A stretch of DNA of 64,000 nucleotides from NCBI GenBank assembly GCA_026210745.1, contig CP110632.1, forward strand, positions 3,719,001 to 3,783,000. Direction: 5' to 3'. A model generated the notes under the pieces. That model made no database searches. It had not been told where the DNA came from and saw nothing but the letters and a program-made list of their open reading frames with translations. The translations under genes were made by a program, and so were the position numbers. Origin of the DNA: Exobasidium rhododendri. Lineage: Eukaryota > Basidiomycota > Exobasidiomycetes > Exobasidiales > Exobasidiaceae. This document shows positions 23,421 to 32,782 of the stretch, one piece after another (position 1 is the first letter of the stretch; every line of letters begins with the position of its first letter).

Positions 23421-25298
23421 TCACAGTAAGGATGACTCAACTTGAGACCAGAAGTGCCGCTCTTCCATGGTGACTGCTGCTTCCCCTTCTTCGCCGATTA
23501 CTTGTTCCAATAAGCCGGCGCCTTGAGACAGACCCTCAGGATGAAAGAGAAGCCACTTCCAAGTAGGCCCACATTTGCCCTCTAAAAGTCCTCGCTTTAC
23601 ATTGCTACATACCACTTTCACTTCCTGCGCATTGTCATTTAGCACAGCCGATCGCAGGTAGAGGGCTCGAAGAAGGGTCAAGATGGCGTCTACCTCACCA
23701 CGTAAGCTGTCAAGTCCTCCGTGTGGGAAGTTGTACTGGCTCCCCGATGCGGCGCTGCTGCTGCTACTATCCCCCGTCAACAGCCATCCCAACCCAACCT
23801 CAGTGACGGCTTTTCTTCCGTATATTCGCCCATTGTTGAGGAGTTGCTCCCTGGTCTTCTCGCTCAAATTCGGCACTGACTGGTAGAACCGAGCATCACT
23901 ACGAAGAAGAGACAGCACACTCAGACTCGTATAGAGAGAGCAACGCCTTCGAGTCGCGGTAGTCGAAGCGTTGTGTGCGCCCAGTACAGCGGAGGTGCCA
24001 GCTCCTGCAGCAGAAGAAGTGTCAAGTGAATGCAGCGCGGCCAAGAAGAGCTTCGAAGAAGAGCCAAGGAGAGCCCAAGCTTGCTGGCTCAGGGAGGTCA
24101 TGCTTTCTCGCAGCTGATCGTCATCACAAGGGCGCACGTAGAACAGTATGCTACGACTAAGCGTCAAGAGTAAGTCGCCTAGATGCTCCAGATGCTGCGA
24201 GTAGGTCCGGTGCCTGCTTCTTCCCACCGTCGTTGAGAGATCCATCTCCTCACTAGATTGTAGGAGCAGCAAAGAACCGGCTTCTCTAATCGCATCTTCA
24301 CCTGTACTTCGTATAGACTGCTCGACATGGCTCCATTCACCTGTACCAAGTGTGGTCGTCTTGGACAATTCTGCGATCCTTATGTCCAGCGTCGCAAATC
24401 GCAAGGAAGCAACGTTTTCGCTCCACTCGTTATCTGGACTTCTCCTTTCTCCATCGGGAAAAGCTACATAGATGGCCTGAGCCCGTTGTGAGCTTGTCCT
24501 TGATAGCTGTACGATGCCCTGTATTAGACTGGTGTCAGTCACCACGTCTAGTAAAGCAAGCGCTGATAAGTGGAGATTGAACAGTGTTTCTAGTGCTGAA
24601 GCAGGTGTAATGAGAGATGTGGTATACTCTGATCTACTCTGCTTGTCATGATCCACCTCTTCTGCACTCTGTAGAATAGCATCCGGCATCTCCATCTCTG
24701 CTTCTTCGTTGCTCTCCTCGTCTGTTTCTTGCGCCATCTTCTGTCGGTGCAATACCAATTCTTGCCCGTTGATTACGCTGTTGAATTGCATGATAGCCTC
24801 GTTAATGACGTTCACTCTCGCGGCCTCTTCTTCCTTGCTTTGCTCATATTGGTCAGCCAAGGCCAAAAGAGTTACTGCCAAATTGAACTGCACATCGAGA
24901 TAGAAGGCCGATGGCACGTCGTCTGTACTCTCTGTCGGTGAAGTGAGTGAAAGAGACTGCCGATAGAGTGATGCGGATTCCTGCAGCGCTTCGATGCTCT
25001 TTGGCGGCGTGTAGAAGTCAGTCGCTAGTATGAACAGCACCCTTGCACAATTATAAGGAGCATCCTGACTCTTTCGATCGAGCTGCAATGCCCGCCGATA
25101 CATCGCCAAGCTCTTCTCATAGTACTTTTCTGCTTTCCAGCCAATCGCAAACCTCTCGGCCTTCTCCTCCAGCTCCGTACCAGCTTCAAGGGCCGTCTCA
25201 CCATCAGTGTAGAAGTTTGGAGAGACTTGATCCAGTTGAGGTGTCGAGAGAGAAGCCTTTGCAGGCTTAGGCAGCCTTCTATTCGCGCTGTTTGGCAT
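23421..25298 (-). CDS. TPR-repeat protein of unknown function
   Basis: A single-exon frame of 625 residues starting MPNSANRRLPKPAK. Helical repeats near residues 45-175 resemble tetratricopeptide repeats: EKYYEKSLAMYRRALQLDR and APYNCARVLFILATDFY. An acidic region follows (TDEESNEEAEMEMPDAI) and then further Ala/Leu-rich helices. No signal peptide, transmembrane helix or catalytic motif is visible. TPR proteins usually act as scaffolds or cochaperones; no partner can be named. It is divergent from the multi-pass membrane protein gene (262 bp apart). Confidence 0.7.
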   Translation of the reverse strand: MPNSANRRLPKPAKASLSTPQLDQVSPNFYTDGETALEAGTELEEKAERFAIGWKAEKYYEKSLAMYRRALQLDRKSQDAPYNCARVLFILATDFYTPPKSIEALQESASLYRQSLSLTSPTESTDDVPSAFYLDVQFNLAVTLLALADQYEQSKEEEAARVNVINEAIMQFNSVINGQELVLHRQKMAQETDEESNEEAEMEMPDAILQSAEEVDHDKQSRSEYTTSLITPASALETLFNLHLSALALLDVVTDTSLIQGIVQLSRTSSQRAQAIYVAFPDGERRSPDNEWSENVASLRFATLDIRIAELSKTTTLGTGEWSHVEQSIRSTGEDAIREAGSLLLLQSSEEMDLSTTVGRSRHRTYSQHLEHLGDLLLTLSRSILFYVRPCDDDQLRESMTSLSQQAWALLGSSSKLFLAALHSLDTSSAAGAGTSAVLGAHNASTTATRRRCSLYTSLSVLSLLRSDARFYQSVPNLSEKTREQLLNNGRIYGRKAVTEVGLGWLLTGDSSSSSAASGSQYNFPHGGLDSLRGEVDAILTLLRALYLRSAVLNDNAQEVKVVCSNVKRGLLEGKCGPTWKWLLFHPEGLSQGAGLLEQVIGEEGEAAVTMEERHFWSQVESSLL

Positions 25299-25560
25299 CG
25301 TCGTCTTTTTTTTTTGACTACCCGCCTGTTTGCTTGGGAGATTGCAGGTTGCAGGTGCAGGTCAGTGATCAAAAGTCAATCTTCCTCCTCAAGGTGGAGG
25401 GGCGCAAGGCGACGCGCTAGTGCCGCCATTTAAGAATTAAGAATCTGCAGACCGACCGCATGGAAAGTGCATTTCATATGTGCGGAAGGGGGTCTCGTTC
25501 AAGGATGGTAGGACGTTGCGCTTTCCCCCCTTTCCGCCTCTTCACCCAAAACAGGATTCA

Positions 25561-28087
25561 ATGACCCATCCATGGGAGCGACAAGTGTTTGAGCCAGACG
25601 CGGTACCAAGACAACGTAACACTTCACAGCGTAAGGTGACCTTCAAATGCTGCATTAAGATCTTTGCTGCGCTGATTATCGTCTTCAGCATACTGGTGGT
25701 TTCCCTGATCGGAAGGGCGGTGTACGCTGCAAAGATAGACTTTACTTCTGCACATTCAGACTTGAAGCGTGCGAACGTTTCCGGTGTGAGACCACTCGTC
25801 AACACTACAGATCGCTTCGATGTCCTCGCGACGGTCTGGCTAGACGTTACTCAACATTTAGCAACGGGTGGCACGCTTCCAGACGATGTCAAGGTTGTCC
25901 AATACAAATCATGGAACGGTGTGAAACGTAGTGAGGCAATTCTGTATAGCGATCTCCTCGTTCAGAATGCCACAATGCAGTCTAAAGTGCACGCAACTGC
26001 AAGGGTTCGATTGCCCATTGAGCCCTTGTACACACAGGCTCTGGGACCGGCAACACTTCGCGGTACCTTCAAGATTATACCCCACTCTCATCCTGAGGGC
26101 TTGCAGTTCAATGCTTCAGTCTGCACCTATCCAAATTCCCTGCCGGTAGGACCACGCTCACCCAATGCAAGGATGTTGGATGATACACTCTCGCAAAAGC
26201 CAACTTCAATCGAAGAAGCTCTGGAACAATCAGCCATCAGCGTCAATCTTCTTGCTCTCCTCTCGAGTAATTGGCAGACGAGTTTAAACGAGTCACATGC
26301 TCATCTTCGTGATGATATGGGAGTCGACCCCTCCATTTTTGACGGTTCTCCTTCCAATCGTGCATTTGCAAACAGTGGAAGCTCTACTTCTATCTACGCA
26401 AGGAAAGATCATCGTATCCTACTACCGCACATCCGCACTCGGAGCAGAGTGATGCTGATCAAGGAAGAACGGATCCTGCCTATCCCTGAGTACTACAGAA
26501 GGTTCTGGACTTCGAAAGCTAAGATGGCAATCGATTGCTCGGGATTTCTAAATGCAACCTTGAATCATACCTCCGATGGTCGATGTCAACGACCCATCCA
26601 GGATTCCATTTTTGAGAATTGGCTTGACTTTCACAACAGTACTGACGAGAGTCACATTCAAGCATACTATGCACCATATCTAGCACAACAAGCGACTTCT
26701 GCTGCATATCGACATCATCGTACCATCCCTCGATTTCTTCCCAATAAAGACGAAATTAAAGCTAGTCGTAAAGCGGGAGCGAGAAAGGAGGGAAATGGCT
26801 GTCTGGTTCCCCTGCTTGAGATGGATGATTCAAGATCATACTTCCATTTCGACTGGGACGTCTTTTTCTCTGCGCACGTTCATATGCGCTCTTCCTTTGC
26901 CGACACTTTTCATTCTGAAAATTCCGATCAACCTACAGAGGTGCTGTCGAAGGACGATAAATCTGAACTACGGATTAAGGAAAATGCTGCAACGAATATC
27001 ATCTGGAACTTGCAGAGTGAGTGTGTTCGTGACTAGTGTCATAGTAGCAATGTACTAATGGGTGGCACATGAGTAGGCTTTGGTGTTGGCGATCGTGAGC
27101 ACCCAAAAAGCAAGCCATTCCGAGTCTTTTCCTTCATGCTCGCTAATGAGGCTCTTCAATTTGCCATCTTCATTTGTAAGTTTGCTACTCGTTTGCGTTG
27201 CTGGAGGAGTCTATGACGAATGACCCACTCTCTTTTTTTCCTTACTGGCCTTAGTCGACGTCCTTTTTTGGTATACTCGGACCACGACAGAAGGGCTCTC
27301 CCACAAAGCGCAGTATCTCTCTTTGGCTTTCAAGATCATGCAGGTCTTCAACTTGCTACGATTAAAGTCGGAAGATAGCTGGATATCGTTTGACAGCTTC
27401 AGTAGACTCCTGTTCATGGCAAGCCAAGTAGTTCCTTTTGTTCTGCAGCTACAAGTCATGCTTCGCATCGAACACTACCAAGGTCGAATCACTCGCAGGC
27501 CTACTACCAAGAGCGAAAGAGATTCTAGAAGATTGGATAGTCGGCTTGGCTGGTTTCTTTTCATCTCTGTAAGTTCCGCATCTAAATGCTGCTCCTCATT
27601 CCAACCATACCTTCTCCTTCCTTTTGTGGAAGAAAGGAACACTGAACGCCGTCCCTTGTAGCTGGTCGCTCTGCTAGCTCTTCTCCACAGATATGCAACT
27701 TTCACCGACGTCGGCATTCGTTCCGCTCGAGGCTGTCAAGACAGTGCGGGCAGCGAGATGCGGCAAGAAAGCCGTTTCAACTGGGCTATTCTGCAGGAAA
27801 TCGAGAATGCTATATTCGAAAGTAGCATCTTGCTGCAGTTGTCTTTCAACATGCTATCGGGTACATTCGCTGGCAGCTTTAAGATCAGTGCTTACATCAC
27901 TCTCTTCATGCAAGCCACAAGTATCGCCGTGGAACATGTGGAAAGGATAGGTGGTTGGCAGGCTAGTCGAGCACCATTCAAGTTGAGCTCAGCTGTCGAA
28001 CTTCTTCTTTTGCTATGTATAGCAGGTCAAGCCTTTGCTTATCCTGGAGTTTCGCAGGCCATCACAGATGAGGGCCACGATGATTAG
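25561..28087 (+). CDS. Glycosylated multi-pass membrane protein, possibly CLPTM1-like
   Basis: Four exons, 25561-27016, 27077-27175, 27255-27568 and 27662-28087, give about 764 residues. One transmembrane helix is near residues 38-57 (IFAALIIVFSILVVSLIG). A luminal region of about 430 residues follows with many N-glycosylation sequons (NVSG, NTTD, NATM, NASV, NESH, NATL, NHTS, NSTD). The C-terminal third has about five hydrophobic helices. This layout, and an FW-x6-EGLS element at the third-exon start, recall the CLPTM1 family of ER or Golgi membrane proteins. The similarity is weak and the protein is longer than usual, so this is only a suggestion. The start is the first ATG; upstream sequence is open but lacks one in frame. 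Confidence 0.7.
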
Positions 28088-28520
28088 TGAACGATTTTGA
28101 AATATGAAACGTTGCTTTCCTCATTACTAATAAGCACTCATGAACGCTTCACTCCCTAGAATCGTTCGAATGTGAGGATAATATTACCGCATTCCACTAA
28201 CGGCTGCCCTCCTTGGATTGAAGACACATGTCTCCCAAAGACGGCACAATTCTTCCTATCGCGTGTTGATGATCTTCGCCACGTGGCTGATCGGCAAAAT
28301 AGAGGGGCCTGAATGTTATGCACGTATCTATAAAGAAACTCTTTCGATCGTACGAAGCGAAGAGCTGGCTAGCTTCAGTAGTTGCTGTCGCTTTTTTTTT
28401 AGAGTATTGACAACGTGGCTTAAACTTCCAAAGGCTTCGTTTAGGGGACATCTGCGTAACTCCACTTCAGGTATAACAAAGCTTCTCAGGCGCAAATTCT
28501 CTTCTCATCAACTAACTTTC
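28088..28520. other. Intergenic, 3' of membrane protein and 5' of cyclophilin
   Basis: A 433-bp stretch with no supported gene. It should hold the cyclophilin promoter. It contains a run of nine T near 28390. Confidence 0.4.
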
Positions 28521-29354
28521 ATGGCCTTTGCCCCCACTTTTGCTAAACGCTTCACTTCATCAGCTGTGAGTAGCATCGTTCCATACTAGATGATACTGGA
28601 CATGCCACTGATAATGAATCCTCACCCTTTTACGGAAACGTAGAAAATCATGTCTAACGTCTTCTTCGACATTACCAAAGATGGCGCCCCCATGGGCAAA
28701 GTCGTCTTCAAGCTGTACGATGAGTGAGTGCAGCGGTATCGATCTCCTCTCGCCCTACCCACGTACGCCGTCTGACACCCCCCCCCCCCAATTTCTTTCA
28801 GCGTCGTGCCCAAGACCACCAAGAACTTCCGAGAGCTCTGCACTGGTGCCCCTGGCTTCGGTTACGAAGGTTCATCCTTCCACCGTGTCATTCCCCAATT
28901 CATGCTTCAGGGAGGTGACTTCACCGCTGGTAATGGAACCGGTGGTAAGAGCATTTACGGAAACAAGTAAGTGATTCGGTGAGGCTCTGATCACCTCGTC
29001 GTTTCTCCTCCGGCTGACCTGACCCCTTACTGCAGGTTCGAGGATGAGAACTTCCAATTGAAGCACACTAAGCCTGGTCTGCTCTCCATGGCCAACGCCG
29101 GACCCAACACCAACGTGAGTTTTACTTCTCCGATGACTGGATCGGAATGTAGCTGATCTTTGAACGATATATTGTCACTTTAGGGATCTCAATTCTTCAT
29201 CACCACCGTTGTCACTTCTTGGCTCGATGGCAAGCACGTCGTCTTTGGTGAAGTCACTGAAGGTCTGGACATTGTCAAGGCTATCGAAGCTCTCGGCTCT
29301 CAAAGCGGCAAGACCAAGAGCCGCATCACCATTGCCAAGTCTGGTACTGTATAA
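28521..29354 (+). CDS. CPR1: Cyclophilin A-type peptidyl-prolyl isomerase with alternative N-terminal leader
   Basis: Five exons, 28521-28565, 28644-28723, 28802-28966, 29036-29114 and 29184-29354, give 179 residues from the upstream ATG. Translation from the ATG at 28650 gives the standard 162-residue cytosolic cyclophilin. The core has [23 protein letters not shown] and [12 protein letters not shown], the isomerase and cyclosporin-binding residues of the family. Exon 1 encodes [15 protein letters not shown], basic, Ser/Thr-rich and without acidic residues, like a mitochondrial leader. It joins in frame to KIM just before the cytosolic start. In Neurospora one cyclophilin gene makes both mitochondrial and cytosolic forms, and the same arrangement is inferred here. 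Intron 2 has a 12-C polypyrimidine run. Confidence 0.93.
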
Positions 29355-29479
29355 ATCCTACTAAGATCCATTAGAAGAATTATCATGTAGCTTTACTCAT
29401 AAAAGGGGAATGAATCGCACTTTTGATTGCATTTATTAGTGCGCTCTGTGTGAATATGCTATCACAAAGTATCCCTGCT

Positions 29480-30070
29480 TCAATCCCTAGCGTACAAAAG
29501 GTCAAACATGGCTTTGAGTGTGTCCTGATCCATGTCTTCCAAGCCAATCTGAGCGTCGTTTTTGTCGTCTTCTCCTTTGCCTGCGGCTTTCCCTGACATT
29601 TCAGAGGATGCATCACGCTGTCGTATAGTGTTTACGACGCCTTCCTCTGCTACTAAATTTGATGTCTCCCTTCCTTTCCCTTGTGCTTCCCTTACTGTCG
29701 CTGCTTCTGTCTGTTTTTCAGGGTCCTCCTCGTTCAATGATCCGAACTCTTTTTGGAATTGTTTGCTCAAAGCTGCTATTGTTTGTCTCATTTCATCCAA
29801 CTTTGCACCATCTTCTGTTCCTATCTTTCCTTTTCTCAAGCTCTCTATCGGTGAAGCCCTGTTGTCGCTCCTCCTCTCGTTGTGAAAGAGACGTTTCGCG
29901 CTACTCCCCCTTCGATGCAGCTGTAGAGCAATCAGTAGTGCCGTCGTCAGTGCTAAGATCGCTACCAACCAAGACAGTCGAGACTTTTTCGGCGAGAAGA
30001 ATTGGCCATCTTTTACTGGAGCATAGCGGGAGCTCATGTTGGCTTTGCGAGGACGTTGTCGGGTGACCAT
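29480..30070 (-). CDS. Small single-pass membrane protein, unknown
   Basis: Starting at ATG 30070 the frame has 196 residues; an alternative ATG at 30037 gives 185. A transmembrane helix (SWLVAILALTTALLIALQL) is near the N-terminus, after a basic SPKKSR segment and before RRGSS, as expected for a signal anchor. The rest is charged and helical (DEMRQTIAALSKQFQKEFGS) and ends in IGLEDMDQDTLKAMFDLLYA. I do not recognise a family. It lies between the 3' ends of cyclophilin and enolase on the minus strand. Confidence 0.5.
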   Translation of the reverse strand: MVTRQRPRKANMSSRYAPVKDGQFFSPKKSRLSWLVAILALTTALLIALQLHRRGSSAKRLFHNERRSDNRASPIESLRKGKIGTEDGAKLDEMRQTIAALSKQFQKEFGSLNEEDPEKQTEAATVREAQGKGRETSNLVAEEGVVNTIRQRDASSEMSGKAAGKGEDDKNDAQIGLEDMDQDTLKAMFDLLYARD

Positions 30071-30473
30071 GGAGGGTGTTTGAATGGCGGTTTGGCTAAG
30101 AATGAAAGAAGGATTGTAGAAATTAGCGGGTCTTGTCCTCAGGCCCTCCACGTCGGCGGCGGCGCGCTTTTCTTCAGATCTCTGTCGTCCTCCTTTTGTG
30201 ACGCTGCAGTCATGGGGTACAGTCGGATGAAGAGGGGAAAGGTGCGAGATGGAAGGTGGGACGACGATCACCACTATCACTGGACCATGCATACACATCA
30301 CCAAAAAAAAACGATATCTGACCATCACTCTATTTTTATTTATCTCGTGGACTGGCCCGTCCCAGTATTACAGATGGAGACGATCGAGACCACTGAAAAG
30401 TTTACGATAAAAAGCCGTAGCAAACGAAAGAGGTCTAGATTGAGGAGAGCAAGAAAGAGTGCCTATAGGACGT
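30071..30473. other. Intergenic between enolase 3' end and the small membrane protein
   Basis: A 403-bp stretch that should contain the enolase terminator and the promoter of the small membrane protein gene. Short frames on both strands have no family resemblance. A run of eight A lies near 30303. Confidence 0.4.
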
Positions 30474-32333
30474 TTACTTGCGGTTGGCAAGGATCTTGGG
30501 TGTGGCATCACTTTGCGTGAAGCCATCCAATCCGGCATAGATGCAATCGCTTTCTTCTCCTTCGATTCGTAGAAGGGCGTTGTATTTTGCAACTCGCTCT
30601 GTTCGGCAAGGAGCTCCCGTCTTGATGATTCCAGTTCCCAAACCGACAGTCAAGTCGGCAATAGTGACATCTTCAGTCTCACCTGATCGGTGAGAGCACA
30701 TGACACTCCAATTGTCTGACTGAGCAAGTTGAGCAGCTTGGATGGACTCAGAGATTGTTCCGATTTGATTGATCTTGAGCAAAAGACCATTGCAAGCCTT
30801 CTTCTCGATAGCAGTCTTGATTCGAAGTGGGTTGGTGACAGTCAAGTCATCTCCAATGACAGTCACGCCGCTGTGAGCTCGGAAGTAAGTCCAAGCTTCC
30901 CAGTCATCTTGGTCAAAGGGATCTTCAATCGAGACAATGGGGTACTTCTTGATCCAGCTCATGTACAAGTCAGCCAATTCCTTTCCGGAGATCAATTTAG
31001 GATTCTTTTCGTCCTTGAAGTTGAGGTCGTACTTGCCTTCCTTGTAGAATTCAGAGCTGGCAACATCGAGAGCAATCTGGACTTTGTCCGTGTAGCCAGC
31101 CTTACCAATGGCTTCCATTAGCACTTCCAAGACCTCATCGGCACCGTCAATGGGAGGAGCAAATCCACCTTCGTCACCAACATTGGTAGCATCGATTCCT
31201 GATCGAGTTTGAATGACCTTTTTCAGGTGGTGGTAGACTTCCGTTCCAATCTTCATGGCTTCGGTAAAGGTCTGGAAGGGAATGAAAGGAAAAAAAGACA
31301 AGTTGAGTCGCCCACGCCTTTAATTTTACACAGGTGACGTATCTCTACTTGCTCACCTTGGCACCCGTGGGAACAATCATGAATTCTTGAGGAGCAAGCT
31401 TGTTTCCTGCGTGAGAGCCACCGTTGATGACGTTCATGGAAGGTGTAGGAAGAATGTATGGGGCCTTGATACCAGCTAGGGCGGCAATGTGCTTGTACAA
31501 GGCGACGCCAGTCTCTTCGGCACCAGCCTTGGCGACAGCAATAGAGACTCCCAAAATGGCATTGGCTCCCAATTTGGTCTTGTTTGGGGTTCCATCAAGC
31601 TTGATCAAGAAATCATCGACGGCCTTTTGATCAGTCACCTTAAGACCAGCCTTGATAAGTTGTGGTCCAATGACATCGTTGACGTTTGCAACAGCCTTAA
31701 AGACACCTTTAGAGTACGAGTACGGTGATCAGCTCAAGATCAAACGAGACTCTTGTCCTGCATTCCTTCTCACCTTTGCCCATGTAGGCGCTCTTGTCGT
31801 TGTCTCGGAGTTCGCAAGCTTCATGAATACCGGTACTACACAGAAGGAAAAGAAAAAGTATGAGTACAAATCTGACTCTTCAAGATGGAGGAGGAGTCTG
31901 CTCACCTGGCACCACTACAATTCGAAAAAGCAATTGCAAGCAGCACAGAGGCAATGGTCAGTATATGCAGCCTGTCGCTGGATACGAAAAAGTCTTACCT
32001 GGGTACGGCAGCGCGGAAGAGACCTAGTCAAAATTGCTTCGTCAGTTTTCGCTCCCAAACACTTCTCATCCTTTTCGCCTCACCTTTTTCAGTATGAAGG
32101 TCAACTTCGACGGTGGGGTTACCACGCGAGTCCTGCGCAAATGATGAAGAAACTCTTAGTATGTGCCAAAGCGCAGCCTATACTTGGCCTGAATTCATTA
32201 CGTACAAAGATCTGAGCAAAAGAAGCAAAGACGAATGATCAGTATGCAGAACTTTCTACGTTACACTTTCTTCTCTCGTATCTTTCGCAATGCTTCTACT
32301 CACTTGACGTGCAAAGATCTTTTGGATGGACAT
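30474..32333 (-). CDS. ENO1: Enolase, with two microexons
   Basis: Eight exons: 32304-32333 (30 nt), 32206-32211 (6 nt), 32084-32132 (49), 31999-32023 (25), 31906-31914 (9), 31774-31835 (62), 31357-31706 (350) and 30474-31271 (798). Phases agree throughout and give 442 residues, against about 438-440 in the family. The joined start reads [20 protein letters not shown] and then through to [20 protein letters not shown], the canonical enolase N-terminus, which is only obtained with both microexons. Catalytic and metal-site segments are present: SGGS-type loop [41 protein letters not shown] and [15 protein letters not shown]. It converts 2-phosphoglycerate to phosphoenolpyruvate in the cytosol. 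Such heavy splitting of the first 60 codons is notable. Confidence 0.95.
31906..31914 (-). other. 9-nt microexon of enolase
   Basis: The exon TGGTGCCAG completes a Ser codon, encodes Gly-Ala and starts the next Ser codon, giving the conserved PSGAST. The flanks are an acceptor ending GAATTGTAG and a donor GTGAGCAG. The introns on either side are 84 and 70 nt. Confidence 0.88.
32206..32211 (-). other. 6-nt microexon of enolase
   Basis: The exon ATCTTT encodes Ile-Phe, which sits between ARQ of exon 1 and DSRGNP of exon 3. The acceptor is strong (TTGCTTCTTTTGCTCAG) and the donor is GTACGT. Flanking introns are 92 and 73 nt. Skipping it would keep the frame but delete two conserved residues. 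Confidence 0.88.
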
Positions 32334-32782
32334 GCTTGTTGTTGTTACTTATTTTACTTTAGAGGAATGGAAGATCAAGAAGGGCGCTTCTCTTTTGAAT
32401 CACCAGCGGTATTGGAGGCGAGTGAGTTGGAGGAGAAGAAAGGATGAGGAAAGGGCCATCCATCACTCGGTGGGAATTTTCCCGTCCTGCCTGATAACGC
32501 CCATCTCTGTCTTCCTGTCGTTGGCTGGCCTGGGCACGCGCTTCTTCGCACAGACGCTCGAAAACTTATACCTTCTCTCTCGCAGCCCAACGAAAGATAA
32601 AAGCCACATGGCTTGTCGAGGCGCGACTATAATACTTGTGCCCTTTATCTTAGATACAGGACGATAGTGGCGGGGGAGGAGAGCTCGCTCATTGCTTGAA
32701 CGAGTCGAGTAGCGAGAAGGAAAAAACAGCAGCGAGGAGGGTGTAGATTGCATTGACATGATTGCTATCAACGACATGTGTC
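32334..32782 (-). promoter_or_regulatory. Enolase promoter region
   Basis: The 449 bp upstream of the enolase start and downstream of choline kinase hold no supported gene. On the minus strand it has pyrimidine-rich tracts (around 32430-32453), common before strongly expressed fungal glycolytic genes. Confidence 0.45.
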
